Of a DNA stretch of 64,000 nucleotides, positions 9,314 to 17,614 are shown piece after piece. This DNA comes from Pedobacter antarcticus (lineage in GTDB: Bacteria; Bacteroidota; Bacteroidia; Sphingobacteriales; Sphingobacteriaceae): contig NZ_FONS01000002.1 in the NCBI RefSeq assembly GCF_900112985.1, positions 62,001 to 126,000 of the forward strand, given 5' to 3'. Position 1 is the stretch's first letter; the number at the start of each line of letters is the position of its first letter. Position numbers and translations under genes: made by a program. A model generated the notes under the pieces. That model searched no databases and was not told the DNA's origin. It worked only from the letters and a program-made list of their open reading frames with translations.

Positions 9314-9347
9314 AGGGATCCAAAGGTATTTATACAATTGGATCCCT
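9314..9347 (-). terminator. hairpin downstream of terC, overlapping the next gene's promoter
   Basis: Ten-base inverted arms (AGGGATCCAA / TTGGATCCCT) surround a 14-base loop, 34 bases after the terC stop on the minus strand. The following tract is only moderately T-rich (TTTATTATTT), so termination may be partial. The -7 box of the next gene lies inside this hairpin. Confidence 0.5.
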
Positions 9348-9351
9348 CAAA
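9321..9351 (-). promoter_or_regulatory. consensus promoter TTTG-N19-TACCTTTG of the nucleoid-associated protein gene
   Basis: On the minus strand, TTTG (9351-9348) is followed by 19 bp and then TACCTTTG (9328-9321), a full match to the Bacteroidota -33/-7 consensus. The ATG follows 29 bp later at 9291. Confidence 0.75.
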
Positions 9352-9380
9352 TGAATAAGAGAATTAAATAATTATTAAGA

Positions 9381-10163
9381 TCACGACTGTTCGTCTACAT
9401 TATTACGCAGCTGAACTGGTTTACGCTTTCCTTTCTTCATTTTAAGGTTCAGAATTTCGACTAGAATGGAGAATGCCATAGCAAAATAAATATATCCTTT
9501 AGGAATATGCTGATCAAGACCTTCGGCAATAAGCGATACACCTATAAGCAACAAGAAGGAAAGCGCAAGCATTTTCACCGTAGGATGATTATTCACAAAA
9601 TTGCTGATCGCGTTGGCAGATATCATCATGATGATTACGGCAATCACAACTGCAATAATCATAATTTCAACGTGCTCAGCCATACCGATCGCTGTAATTA
9701 CAGAGTCCAGAGAGAACACAATATCCAATACCAAGATCTGAGCGATTACACCGGCAAATGAATGAACTTTAACCTTGCCTTCTTCTTCTTCCTCACCTTC
9801 AAGTTTCAGGTGGATTTCGTGCGTACTCTTGTAAATCAGAAATAATCCTCCCAAAATCAGAATCAGATCACGTCCGGAGATCGCCAGTTTTTCCAGCCAC
9901 TCTTTATTGTCCAAACTGACCCATTCGCCGATATTAAATAACGGAGAGGTCAGACTCATTACCCAGCTCAGAGAAAGCAACAGTAAAACACGGGTAATCA
10001 TGGCCAGTCCCAGACCAAGTTGCCTGGCTTTCTTTTGCTGTTCTACAGGTAATTTTCCAGAGAGAATGGAGATAAAGACAATATTGTCTATGCCCAATAC
10101 AATCTCCAGAACGGTTAAGGTAAGCAAGGAGATCCAGGCCTCAGCATGCATAAATATTTCCAT
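9381..10163 (-). CDS. TerC-family integral membrane protein
   Basis: TerC proteins are polytopic membrane proteins linked to tellurite resistance and, in several bacteria, to manganese export. The 260 residues contain the hallmark LEIVLGIDNIVFISIL near residue 20 and its second copy LDIVFSLDSVITAIG near residue 145, each with the acidic Asp-Asn or Asp-Ser pair inside a membrane segment. There are about seven hydrophobic spans and a basic C-terminus (KKGKRKPV). The acidic EGEEEEEGK loop lies between the halves. It is probably monocistronic, with a hairpin downstream. Confidence 0.9.
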   Translation of the reverse strand: MEIFMHAEAWISLLTLTVLEIVLGIDNIVFISILSGKLPVEQQKKARQLGLGLAMITRVLLLLSLSWVMSLTSPLFNIGEWVSLDNKEWLEKLAISGRDLILILGGLFLIYKSTHEIHLKLEGEEEEEGKVKVHSFAGVIAQILVLDIVFSLDSVITAIGMAEHVEIMIIAVVIAVIIMMISANAISNFVNNHPTVKMLALSFLLLIGVSLIAEGLDQHIPKGYIYFAMAFSILVEILNLKMKKGKRKPVQLRNNVDEQS

Positions 10164-10187
10164 AGGTTTTTTTGGTTACTAATATAT

Positions 10188-10218
10188 AAAAAAAGCCCGC
10201 TGAATTTATCAACAGGCT
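10188..10218 (-). terminator. terminator of the ECF sigma / QYG-repeat operon
   Basis: On the minus strand, AGCCTGTTG pairs with CAGCGGGCT (nine pairs including two G-U) around a seven-base loop, followed by seven T residues. It lies 27 bases after the stop of the QYG-repeat gene. Confidence 0.8.
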
Positions 10219-10244
10219 CCTTTATAAAATTGTTTCTGCATTTC

Positions 10245-11522
10245 TTAATTGAAATTCAGGTTACCGTAAGTAGAACTGATTCTAATATTTGAAGTCCTGC
10301 CGTTTCCTATTCTCCCGTTATAACTTCTGGAAGATCCGCGTCGGCTCTCTTCATCACCGTCTGTATTGGTATGAACACGCTCACCCGATTTAAACGACCC
10401 ATAAGATTGTCGCACCGTAAAATCTCCATTATAGTTTCCTGCAAAACCTATTTTAATACCCAGATATGTAGAAGTGACAGTCAAATTGCGGCTGCTCGCC
10501 AGAACTTGTTGTATATTCAGGTTGTTATAGTCCATATTGAAATTACCATCTCCTCTGAGTGTACCTACGTTTACACCACTGTACTGAGATTTGAGATCTA
10601 AATTTCCAACATTTGTAATATTCAATGTATTGTACTGCTGATCTACCCTGGCATTTCCTCGGATATCGCCGACACGTACATTCGCATATTGTGCATTGAG
10701 CACCAGATTACCCACGCTACCCAGTTCAAGACCCGACCCATATTGCTGCCTGATCACAGCATCTCCTGACACACGGGTAATCTTTACACCGGCATACTGG
10801 ATATTCAGATCCAGGGTGCCGACTGTACCAATGGAAAGTCCCGACCCATACTGCTGCTTCACTGTTAATTTATTCGCTTCCACAATATTAGTTTTTCCGT
10901 ACTGTACTGAAATATAATTATTATCGGAACTTAGATTACCCGCACTAAAATCCCCGTATTGTAGCTTAAGAGACAATGCACCTGCAAAATCTTCTATCTG
11001 TACGTTTCCGTACTGGTTACTAATACTCAGCGCATTCGATGCTGGCAGATAAATGACATAATCCACACGGATTTCACGGGCTTTGTTATTATTCCTGCCC
11101 CATCTTTTCTGTTCCTGCCCTATTACAGTCCGGAAGGAGATCTGGTCGGTGGATTTATCGGCATTAATATTCACCTGGTCGATTAACCGGCTCCCCCGGT
11201 GATCCTGGCTATTTGATGCCTTTATAGACGCATCAAGACGTACTTCTTTTCTATTCCAGGTTTTAACCACGACAGAACCATACTGGTTTGTTACACTTAT
11301 TTTGTCCTGCCTGTCAGCACTGAAAGTACGACTGTATTTCTTAATGGTTCCAGACTGGTCATCATCCGGATCTGGTTGTGTGTTTGTCTGCTGCTGAACT
11401 GCAGCAAGGCTGAGGCTTTGGTCTGCAGTATTAACTGCATACACTTCCTCTCTGACAAGTTCCTGTGCGTAGGTGTTTTGTGCGAGCACAAGCATTGCAC
11501 CCCAAAGCATTAATTTATTCAT
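10245..11522 (-). CDS. secreted QYG-repeat beta-solenoid-like protein (DUF4097-like)
   Basis: This 425-residue protein begins with a signal peptide (MLWGAMLVLAQNTYAQ). From about residue 75 to the end it consists of short beta-rich repeats of roughly 19-22 residues, each centred on QYG, QYA, SYG or a relative: NQYGSVVVKTW, LQYGDFSAG, QQYGSGLSIG, IQYAGVKI, QQYGSGLELG and about seven more. Such periodicity suggests a beta-solenoid resembling DUF4097 or putative auto-adhesin domains. Two repeats are near-identical (QQYGSGLSIGTVGTLDLNIQY and QQYGSGLELGSVGNLVLNAQY), pointing to internal duplication. It is the last gene of an operon with an ECF sigma factor and a putative anti-sigma factor. Function is unknown. 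Confidence 0.75.
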   Translation of the reverse strand: MNKLMLWGAMLVLAQNTYAQELVREEVYAVNTADQSLSLAAVQQQTNTQPDPDDDQSGTIKKYSRTFSADRQDKISVTNQYGSVVVKTWNRKEVRLDASIKASNSQDHRGSRLIDQVNINADKSTDQISFRTVIGQEQKRWGRNNNKAREIRVDYVIYLPASNALSISNQYGNVQIEDFAGALSLKLQYGDFSAGNLSSDNNYISVQYGKTNIVEANKLTVKQQYGSGLSIGTVGTLDLNIQYAGVKITRVSGDAVIRQQYGSGLELGSVGNLVLNAQYANVRVGDIRGNARVDQQYNTLNITNVGNLDLKSQYSGVNVGTLRGDGNFNMDYNNLNIQQVLASSRNLTVTSTYLGIKIGFAGNYNGDFTVRQSYGSFKSGERVHTNTDGDEESRRGSSRSYNGRIGNGRTSNIRISSTYGNLNFN

Positions 11523-11554
11523 CCTCTTTTATATTTATAAGGTGTGTTGATGTG

Positions 11555-12088
11555 TCAGATTTGATTCTCCTTATTATATTCGGTAACTGAAGAGATTATA
11601 GAAAGCTGCTGACTCAGCAAATGCATCTGTATTTCAAGATTCCGGACCATCGCTTTAACAATTAACTGTTGATTGGGACTACCGGGCAGCTCTTTCCTTA
11701 GCTTCTCATAATTCTGATTTAACACCTGCAAATCACTATTGAACTTCTCATACAACTCCGGATTATCTGACGCATAGTTCGCGAGACTATCCCTTTTCTC
11801 AGCAATCATACTGGCAAAGCGCATCTGTTTTTGGGCTGCAACCGGGTTAATTTCTGCCAGATTTAGCTTACTTCTTCCTGCCGGACCCCTGTTCAGGAAA
11901 ACCAGACCCATCAGGATCAGCAGGGAGGCGGCAATACTCATCGCTAAATACAGACGTCGCTTTTTTGGCTTCTTCTCCCCTTGTTTGTCGAGTTCCTGTT
12001 CAATTTTATCCCATACTCCCCCTGAAGGCCGTTCTGTATCAAACTCTTTTCTGTTTTCTTTGATAAAATCATCCAAATCAATATTCAT
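11555..12088 (-). CDS. putative anti-sigma factor, single-pass membrane protein
   Basis: This 177-residue protein has a cytosolic N-terminus of about 45 residues (ENRKEFDTERPSGGVWDKIE), a basic patch (KKPKKRRLY) and one membrane span (LAMSIAASLLILMGLVFL). A periplasmic helical domain (NPELYEKFNSDLQVLNQNYE) completes it. The topology and the 11-base overlap with the ECF sigma gene upstream make it the likely anti-sigma factor. The N-terminal fold is not clearly a zinc ZAS domain, as no HxxxCxxC is present. It is cotranscribed with the QYG-repeat gene 32 bp downstream. Confidence 0.65.
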   Translation of the reverse strand: MNIDLDDFIKENRKEFDTERPSGGVWDKIEQELDKQGEKKPKKRRLYLAMSIAASLLILMGLVFLNRGPAGRSKLNLAEINPVAAQKQMRFASMIAEKRDSLANYASDNPELYEKFNSDLQVLNQNYEKLRKELPGSPNQQLIVKAMVRNLEIQMHLLSQQLSIISSVTEYNKENQI

Positions 12089-12635
12089 CTCTTACTCCTT
12101 TCTGTGCTAATAATTGCTTCAATTTTGTTTTACCTCTCAATAACTGCGAACGTGATGTAACCTCTGATATTTTCAGGATATGTGAAATCTCCTCATGATC
12201 ATATCCTTCGAACAAGTACAAGGTTAATACGACCCGGTAGCCATCTGGCAATAGTTTAATTGCCGATTTGATCTCTTCTATCCGCCACTGGATTTCCTTT
12301 TCATCATTAACGGGTATATCCTCTGATTCGACACCGTCAAGGCTTACAAACTCCGCTCTGCGTTTCCGCAGACAATTGATTGATTTGTTAACCACAATCT
12401 GTTTTAGCCATAAACCAAAAGTGGTTTCTGAACGAAAATCTTTAAGTCGTGTAAACGCATCCAGGAAAGCTTCCTGAAGTACATCTTCTGCCTCACCTTC
12501 ATGGTTTACAATGCGTAACGCAACATTGTACATAGCACGCTCATACAGCTTGTATAATTCAAACTGTGACTTCCGGCAGCCCTTACGGCAGGCATCTACC
12601 AGTGCTAAGTGTTTATCTATATATACTGTTTCCAA
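12078..12635 (-). CDS. ECF-type RNA polymerase sigma factor
   Basis: This 185-residue group 4 sigma factor has region 2 (EGEAEDVLQEAFLDAFTRL, then TFGLWLKQIVVNKSINCLRK) and region 4 (LPDGYRVVLTLYLFEGYDHEEI, then SEVTSRSQLLRGKTKLKQLL). It has the usual two-domain length. The reading frame opens with TTG; a stop codon lies immediately upstream in frame and the next ATG would delete region 2, so TTG is the likely start. It leads the operon sigma, anti-sigma, QYG-repeat protein. The stimulus is unknown; an envelope signal is inferred from its secreted partner. Confidence 0.88.
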   Translation of the reverse strand: METVYIDKHLALVDACRKGCRKSQFELYKLYERAMYNVALRIVNHEGEAEDVLQEAFLDAFTRLKDFRSETTFGLWLKQIVVNKSINCLRKRRAEFVSLDGVESEDIPVNDEKEIQWRIEEIKSAIKLLPDGYRVVLTLYLFEGYDHEEISHILKISEVTSRSQLLRGKTKLKQLLAQKGVRDEY

Positions 12636-12754
12636 TCAATTGAGTATTCGGTTATAAGACAGATGCTTTATGGGAAAGTTGCATGCTCGGGAAAAAAAAA
12701 TTAAATCTCCTGTCTAAATATAGGCTCTGTTTATAATATGTGGCTCAAAATGAA

Positions 12755-12762
12755 TATTTTTG
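12755..12762 (+). promoter_or_regulatory. -7 promoter box (TATTTTTG) of aspS
   Basis: This exact TAnnTTTG match lies 19 bp before the ATG at 12782. Because it falls downstream of an earlier in-frame ATG (12740), it supports the later start. No clear -33 TTTG was found. Confidence 0.5.
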
Positions 12763-12781
12763 CGGCTTAATCCGATTAATC

Positions 12782-14527
12782 ATGTTAAGAACTACAACTT
12801 GCGGAGCGCTGAGCATTAACAATTTAGGCGAAACCGTAATCCTGTGCGGATGGGTGCAGAAATCAAGAGACCTGGGTGGAATGACTTTTATTGACATCCG
12901 TGACCGTTATGGCATTACGCAATTGGTTTTTAATATGGATGATAATACAGAACTCTGTCAGACTGCCCGCAGCCTTGGCCGTGAATTTGTGATTAAAGCC
13001 AGCGGAACTGTTGTAGAACGTTCCAATAAAAACCTGAAAATGCCCACCGGAGAGATTGAAATTAAAATCACCGGTCTGGAAATATTAAATAGCTCCAAGA
13101 TCCCGCCATTTATGATCGATGATGAGACAGATGGTGGAGATGATCTAAGAATGAAATACCGCTACCTCGATCTGAGAAGAAACCCTGTGCGTAACAATAT
13201 GGTCTTGCGCCATCGCATGGCACAATCTGTCAGAAGGTACCTGGACGGATTAGACTTTATAGAAGTGGAAACTCCGGTACTGATTAAGTCTACACCTGAA
13301 GGTGCCCGCGATTTCGTAGTTCCCAGCCGTATGAATGCTGGTGAGTTCTATGCCTTACCACAATCACCACAGACATTTAAGCAATTACTGATGGTTTCAG
13401 GTTTCGACCGTTACTTCCAGATCGTTAAATGTTTTAGAGATGAGGATTTAAGAGCGGACAGACAGCCTGAGTTTACGCAGATTGACTGTGAGATGTCATT
13501 TGTCGAGCAGGAGGATATCCTGAATACATTTGAAGGTCTGATCCGCACTTTATTTAAAGAAGTGAAACACTTTGATCTGCCGGAAGTCCCGCGGATGCAA
13601 TATGCTGATGCTATGCGCTGGTATGGCTCTGATAAACCAGACACACGTTTCGAAATGCGCTTTACTGAGCTTAATGAGCAGGTAAAAGGTCATAATTTCC
13701 CTGTATTTGATCAGGCTGAATTAATATTAGGAATCAGTGCGAAAGGCTGCGCTCATTATACACGCAAGCAGATGGATGAGCTTACAGACTTCGTAAAACG
13801 TCCTCAGATCGGCGCTACCGGTCTTATTTATGCACGTCATCAGGAAGATGGCAGCATTAAATCTTCTGTAGATAAGTTTTACAGCGAAGATGTGCTTAAA
13901 ACCTGGGCAGAAGCCCTGGGCAGCCAGCCGGGCGACCTGCTGTTATTAATGGCTGGTACAACGGATAAAGTGCGTAAACAAATGAGTGAGCTCCGCCTGG
14001 AAATGGGTACGCGCCTTGGTTTGCGTAAGAAAGATGTTTTCAGTGCATTATGGGTATTGGATTTTCCACTATTGGAATGGGACGAAGAAACAGAGCGTTA
14101 TCATGCCATGCACCACCCTTTCACTTCGCCTAAGCCAGAAGATATCGCGTTGCTGGATACTGATCCGGGAGCAGTTCGTGCGAATGCATATGATATGGTG
14201 GTTAACGGTACTGAGATTGGTGGCGGGTCAATCCGTATACACGACCGTAGCCTGCAGGCATTAATGTTCAAGCATTTAGGCTTCAGTACTGAAGAGGCTC
14301 AGAAACAATTTGGCTTCCTGATGGACGCTTTCGAATTCGGTGCCCCTCCGCATGGCGGTATTGCTTTCGGTTTTGACCGTTTATGCTCCATCTTTGCAGA
14401 ACTGGATTCAATCCGTGACGTTATTGCATTCCCGAAAAACAATTCAGGAAGAGACGTTATGATTGACAGCCCATCTACTATTGACGATAAGCAACTGAAA
14501 GAATTAAAAATTGCCTCAACGCTATAA
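12782..14527 (+). CDS. aspS: aspartate--tRNA ligase
   Basis: AspRS charges tRNA-Asp. From the chosen start ([16 protein letters not shown]) the protein has 581 residues, the bacterial length. The N-terminal OB-fold anticodon-binding domain ([20 protein letters not shown]) is followed by class II motif 2 ([18 protein letters not shown]). The bacterial GAD insertion comes next, then motif 3 ([10 protein letters not shown]). The earlier ATG at 12740 adds 14 non-conserved residues and lies upstream of the probable promoter box. Whether the enzyme also charges tRNA-Asn was not determined. The gene is single and ends at a long palindromic terminator. Confidence 0.96.
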   Translation: MLRTTTCGALSINNLGETVILCGWVQKSRDLGGMTFIDIRDRYGITQLVFNMDDNTELCQTARSLGREFVIKASGTVVERSNKNLKMPTGEIEIKITGLEILNSSKIPPFMIDDETDGGDDLRMKYRYLDLRRNPVRNNMVLRHRMAQSVRRYLDGLDFIEVETPVLIKSTPEGARDFVVPSRMNAGEFYALPQSPQTFKQLLMVSGFDRYFQIVKCFRDEDLRADRQPEFTQIDCEMSFVEQEDILNTFEGLIRTLFKEVKHFDLPEVPRMQYADAMRWYGSDKPDTRFEMRFTELNEQVKGHNFPVFDQAELILGISAKGCAHYTRKQMDELTDFVKRPQIGATGLIYARHQEDGSIKSSVDKFYSEDVLKTWAEALGSQPGDLLLLMAGTTDKVRKQMSELRLEMGTRLGLRKKDVFSALWVLDFPLLEWDEETERYHAMHHPFTSPKPEDIALLDTDPGAVRANAYDMVVNGTEIGGGSIRIHDRSLQALMFKHLGFSTEEAQKQFGFLMDAFEFGAPPHGGIAFGFDRLCSIFAELDSIRDVIAFPKNNSGRDVMIDSPSTIDDKQLKELKIASTL

Positions 14528-14538
14528 ATCCTTTCCAG

Positions 14539-14594
14539 AATATGTTAAATAAGAAAGGCTGTCCAAATGGACAGCCTTTCTTATTTAACATATT
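14539..14594. terminator. long palindromic terminator after aspS
   Basis: Perfect 27-base inverted arms surround a two-base centre. The core AAGAAAGGCTGTCC / GGACAGCCTTTCTT is flanked by A- and T-rich ends. It serves aspS and the convergent gene ending at 14609. The same 14-base core recurs at the terminator near 43.3 kb. Confidence 0.9.
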
Positions 14595-14608
14595 AGGTTG
14601 GTGCTTCA

Positions 14609-15049
14609 TTAAAACGTTTCGCTGTCAGGCGGAATTCCATAATCAATGAACTCCCCTCCCTTCGCTTTTTTCTTTTTACTACCAAACAATCCCTTAATTG
14701 AATTAAAGATGGCGGAGAGATGTTCTGCATCAAGTGTTTTTCCAACTTTACTTGTCGCTAATCCCACCAGAGTTTTGGTCAGGAAGCCTGAGCCACGGAA
14801 AACGGTACTGTTCATCAGCATAGGTAATACCATACTCATCAGCTTACTGCTGATATTCAGCTTATCGTCCACTTTCAGAAAAGCTGAAGGTGTCGCATAT
14901 TTCCTGATCAGATTTCCCGGAGTAAACTGAGAAACATATGTTTTCACATCATCTTTCAACTTTACTTCCTGGATCTTATACTCAACTTTAAGTCCGATCA
15001 TCTGTACATTGAGGTCATGCAGATTGTTAATACTACCCTTTTTGATCAT
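14609..15049 (-). CDS. conserved-looking hypothetical protein, last gene of the YtxH/holin-like operon
   Basis: This 146-residue protein was not recognised. It has no signal peptide. Its features are an amphipathic N-terminal half (VQMIGLKVEYKIQEVKLKDD), a hydrophobic middle (LMSMVLPMLMNSTVFRGSG) and a lysine-rich stretch (GSKKKKAKGG) before an acidic tail. It overlaps the preceding holin-like gene by 17 bases, so translation is probably coupled. The operon context suggests an envelope or stress-related role. Its reality is supported by the overlap and by the terminator immediately downstream. Confidence 0.65.
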   Translation of the reverse strand: MIKKGSINNLHDLNVQMIGLKVEYKIQEVKLKDDVKTYVSQFTPGNLIRKYATPSAFLKVDDKLNISSKLMSMVLPMLMNSTVFRGSGFLTKTLVGLATSKVGKTLDAEHLSAIFNSIKGLFGSKKKKAKGGEFIDYGIPPDSETF

Positions 15050-15413
15050 CTTCCTCGTCCTCCTCTAATTTTTTAAAATATTTTTTGATCGTAAAGTTAA
15101 CAATAGCCTTTTCTATGAAATTCTCTTTGGTAAAAAACACAATGAGCGCAAGAAACAGATAAAGTAAAGACACAGTGCCAAAACCAGCTGTATAACTATG
15201 GAAAATATTGGACAGAAACAGGGCAAGTGTTATTGTACCCAGAATAAATGCAAGTGTAAAACAAATAGCAACGATCGCATTTGTAACGAGATCGGCAAAT
15301 ATTTTTGATCCCCTTTTGATGAATACCAGTCGCGTATATTCCAACCTGGCGTCCAGGTAGGTCCTTGCATCGGTGATGATTTCATCAAAATTCTTTTCTT
15401 TCTTCTCCTCCAT
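15033..15413 (-). CDS. small membrane protein of the phage-holin-3_6 / holin-X superfamily type
   Basis: This 126-residue protein has a charged N-terminus (EEKKEKNFDEIITDARTYLD), two hydrophobic segments (NAIVAICFTLAFILGTITLA and FGTVSLLYLFLALIVFF) and an acidic C-terminus (KKLEEDEEDDQKG). This is the layout of the holin-X-like membrane proteins usually encoded next to YtxH proteins. No lytic role is implied; these are normal chromosomal envelope proteins. It sits 61 bp after the ytxH-like gene and overlaps the next gene. Confidence 0.7.
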   Translation of the reverse strand: MEEKKEKNFDEIITDARTYLDARLEYTRLVFIKRGSKIFADLVTNAIVAICFTLAFILGTITLALFLSNIFHSYTAGFGTVSLLYLFLALIVFFTKENFIEKAIVNFTIKKYFKKLEEDEEDDQKG

Positions 15414-15474
15414 TATTCTATTGTTAGCTTTTATTGGTTTATTAAGGCTTGTGATCCGCGCAAAGCATTAGATG

Positions 15475-15741
15475 CTAAGCATGCTCTATATCATCTGCAT
15501 ATTCTTCTTCTACCTGGTGTACTTTGCTTTTAACAGCATCGACAACTTTATCTTTAATTCCTGCCAAATGACTAATTTCATCTGCAGCTTTGTCTTTTAT
15601 AGTTTCTGCCAGGTCTTTTATAGACTGGTTTAAACGGTCACGGGTCTCACTGCCTTTTTCCGGAGCAAATAATAATCCTAATGCAGCGCCTGCAGCTAAA
15701 CCGGTCAGCAGACCTATCAGTACTTTTGAGTTATCGTTCAT
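15475..15741 (-). CDS. YtxH domain-containing small protein
   Basis: This 88-residue protein has the YtxH pattern: a glycine/alanine-rich N-terminal membrane helix ([21 protein letters not shown], then [14 protein letters not shown]) followed by an amphipathic helix ([20 protein letters not shown]). YtxH-like proteins are often stress-induced and envelope-associated. It is the first gene of a three-gene minus-strand operon. Upstream lie 297 bp of non-coding sequence before the sigma-54 regulator gene, which has the same orientation. Confidence 0.82.
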   Translation of the reverse strand: MNDNSKVLIGLLTGLAAGAALGLLFAPEKGSETRDRLNQSIKDLAETIKDKAADEISHLAGIKDKVVDAVKSKVHQVEEEYADDIEHA

Positions 15742-15988
15742 GACTTAAAAAATTTATTGTTGAATAATTAGTTTACAATTACACAGGTTCCCGGCTATTT
15801 CCGCTTTTATAACTCAAACATTCTGAGAATTGTTTTAAATCTTTCCAATCTCTGTAAATTCAATAAAAAGGGCAAAGATTCACAACTTTCAAAAAGGTTA
15901 AAATAGACCAGGAAAAGCCTGTTAAAGGCTTGCAACCTGTTTGGTGATTATACCAATAACCAGGCCAAACAGCGGGATTTCTGTTTTT

Positions 15989-16009
15989 GGCTGCAGCAGA
16001 TCTGCAGCC
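15989..16009. repeat. palindrome GGCTGCAG-N5-CTGCAGCC in the 297-bp gap 15742-16038
   Basis: Perfect eight-base arms lie 30 bases after the stop of the NtrC-type gene. No T-run follows on either strand, so it may be a weak terminator or a processing hairpin. The remainder of the 15742-16038 gap is AT-rich and no TAnnTTTG or sigma-54 (GG-N10-GC) promoter was recognised in it. Confidence 0.4.
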
Positions 16010-16038
16010 TGATAAAGTATTTGTTAAAAGAACAGGTT

Positions 16039-17448
16039 TTAGCTATCCAGATTGATAGCTTTCATTTTATTGTAGAGTGTCTTTCTGTCAATATTCAAAA
16101 TCTTTGCAGCTTTGGTTTTATTGAAATTAACCTCCCTGAGAACCTTCAGAATAGCCTCATATTCGGCTTCAGAAGCCGCATTTTTCAAGTCCCTGGATTT
16201 CTCCGGATTTCGGTGCTGTATATGTTGTTCTATCTGAGTTACACGTGCATCTGTTGAGATCTCAAGCGGTAAAGCCTTCAGCTGGATCTCATCTGTTTCT
16301 GTAAGCAGTGTCGCTCTTCTGACCACATTTTTCAATTCCCTTACATTTCCCGGCCAGTTATAACTCAGAAAACATTTCTCTACATCTGCAGAGAAGCCCA
16401 GTACATTTCTGCCCAATTCTTCATTCGCAAAATCAAGGAAATTTTTAGCGAAAATCATAATGTCTCTACCTCGCTGACTTAATGGCGGAAGGTCAATGGA
16501 GAACTCATTAAATCTATGATACAGATCTTCCCTGAACCTACCTTTCTGAATCGCAGAAGCCAGGTTTTCATTGGTCGCAACTACAATCCGTACATCAAGA
16601 TCAATTTCTTTTGTACTGCCTATTCTCTTTATTTTACGTTCCTGTACAGTACGCAATAACGCGGCCTGGATTTCATAAGACAGATTGCCAACTTCATCAA
16701 GAAAGAGTGTACCTCCATTTGCCATTTCGAAATGGCCGATCTTCGTATTTAATGCGCCCGTAAATGACCCTTTTTCATGTCCAAAAAACTCACTTCCCGC
16801 CAATTCTTTGGTTAAAGAACCACAGTCCATAGCTACAAAAGGATTATCCTTCCGCGGACTGTTCAGATGGATCGCTTTTGCAACAGACTCTTTTCCTGTT
16901 CCGCTTTCACCAGTAAGAATAACACTATAGGAAGTGGGCGCAACCAACTGAATCTGTTTCATTAGATCTTTAGATGCCTGACTTTGCCCGGCTACAAAAT
17001 TTTCGACATTCAGATAGGCCGGTTTACCACCTTTGCCTTTACCTTGCTCTGAACCCCCATCTGCCGTTGCACCGTCATTGAGCGCCTGCTGAGTGTCAAT
17101 AGCTTTATTAATTGTATTTAAAATTTCATCGGGGTAAAGAGGCTTGGTAATATAATCGTATGCGCCTAATTTTATTAATTCTACTGCCAGCTTAATATCA
17201 GAATAACCGGTGATAATAATAACTCCGGTATGTGCATGCTTTTCTTTGATTTTTACAAGGACCTCCCTGCCATCTGTATCGTCCAGCCGGTAGTCACAAA
17301 GAACCAGGTCAAATTCCTCTTTCGCAAGCAGTTCAAACGCAGAATTTCCAGAGGTAGCAGTGCTGACACTAAACCCGTTACGTGTTAAGAATTTAGATAA
17401 TAACAATCCTATATTAATCTCATCATCAACGATCAGTATTTTTTTCAT
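16039..17448 (-). CDS. sigma-54-dependent response regulator, NtrC family
   Basis: This 469-residue regulator has a receiver domain (acidic VDDE, phosphoacceptor D52 in LVLCDYRLDD) and an AAA+ sigma-54 interaction domain. The latter shows Walker A GESGTGKES, the loop GSFTGA (the usual form is GAFTGA) and Walker B LFLDEVGNL. A Fis-type HTH ends the protein (ILKVLREVNFNKTKAAKILN). It activates sigma-54 promoters when phosphorylated. No histidine kinase is adjacent, so its partner is unknown. The nearest genes are the YtxH operon downstream on the same strand and an enoyl-CoA hydratase upstream. Confidence 0.93.
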   Translation of the reverse strand: MKKILIVDDEINIGLLLSKFLTRNGFSVSTATSGNSAFELLAKEEFDLVLCDYRLDDTDGREVLVKIKEKHAHTGVIIITGYSDIKLAVELIKLGAYDYITKPLYPDEILNTINKAIDTQQALNDGATADGGSEQGKGKGGKPAYLNVENFVAGQSQASKDLMKQIQLVAPTSYSVILTGESGTGKESVAKAIHLNSPRKDNPFVAMDCGSLTKELAGSEFFGHEKGSFTGALNTKIGHFEMANGGTLFLDEVGNLSYEIQAALLRTVQERKIKRIGSTKEIDLDVRIVVATNENLASAIQKGRFREDLYHRFNEFSIDLPPLSQRGRDIMIFAKNFLDFANEELGRNVLGFSADVEKCFLSYNWPGNVRELKNVVRRATLLTETDEIQLKALPLEISTDARVTQIEQHIQHRNPEKSRDLKNAASEAEYEAILKVLREVNFNKTKAAKILNIDRKTLYNKMKAINLDS

Positions 17449-17614
17449 ATTCAGGCTACAAGGTCTAAAATTTGGATTGTTAAATATAGAGAAATATTTT
17501 ATATGGGAAATATTTTCTACACTCTAAATCACAAAAACGCGTCTGGACAAGCAAAGCGCAGGTAAAGTTCTAAAAATTTTGTTCGTCAAATATTAAACCA
17601 TTTATCTTATTTAC

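Noticed and set aside
12740..12781. Fourteen-codon extension of aspS
   Set aside because: The -7 box lies inside it and the AspRS family starts near MLRTTTCG.
15033..15413. Prophage remnant, because of the holin-like membrane protein
   Set aside because: No other phage gene is present, and the YtxH/holin-like pair is a usual chromosomal arrangement.
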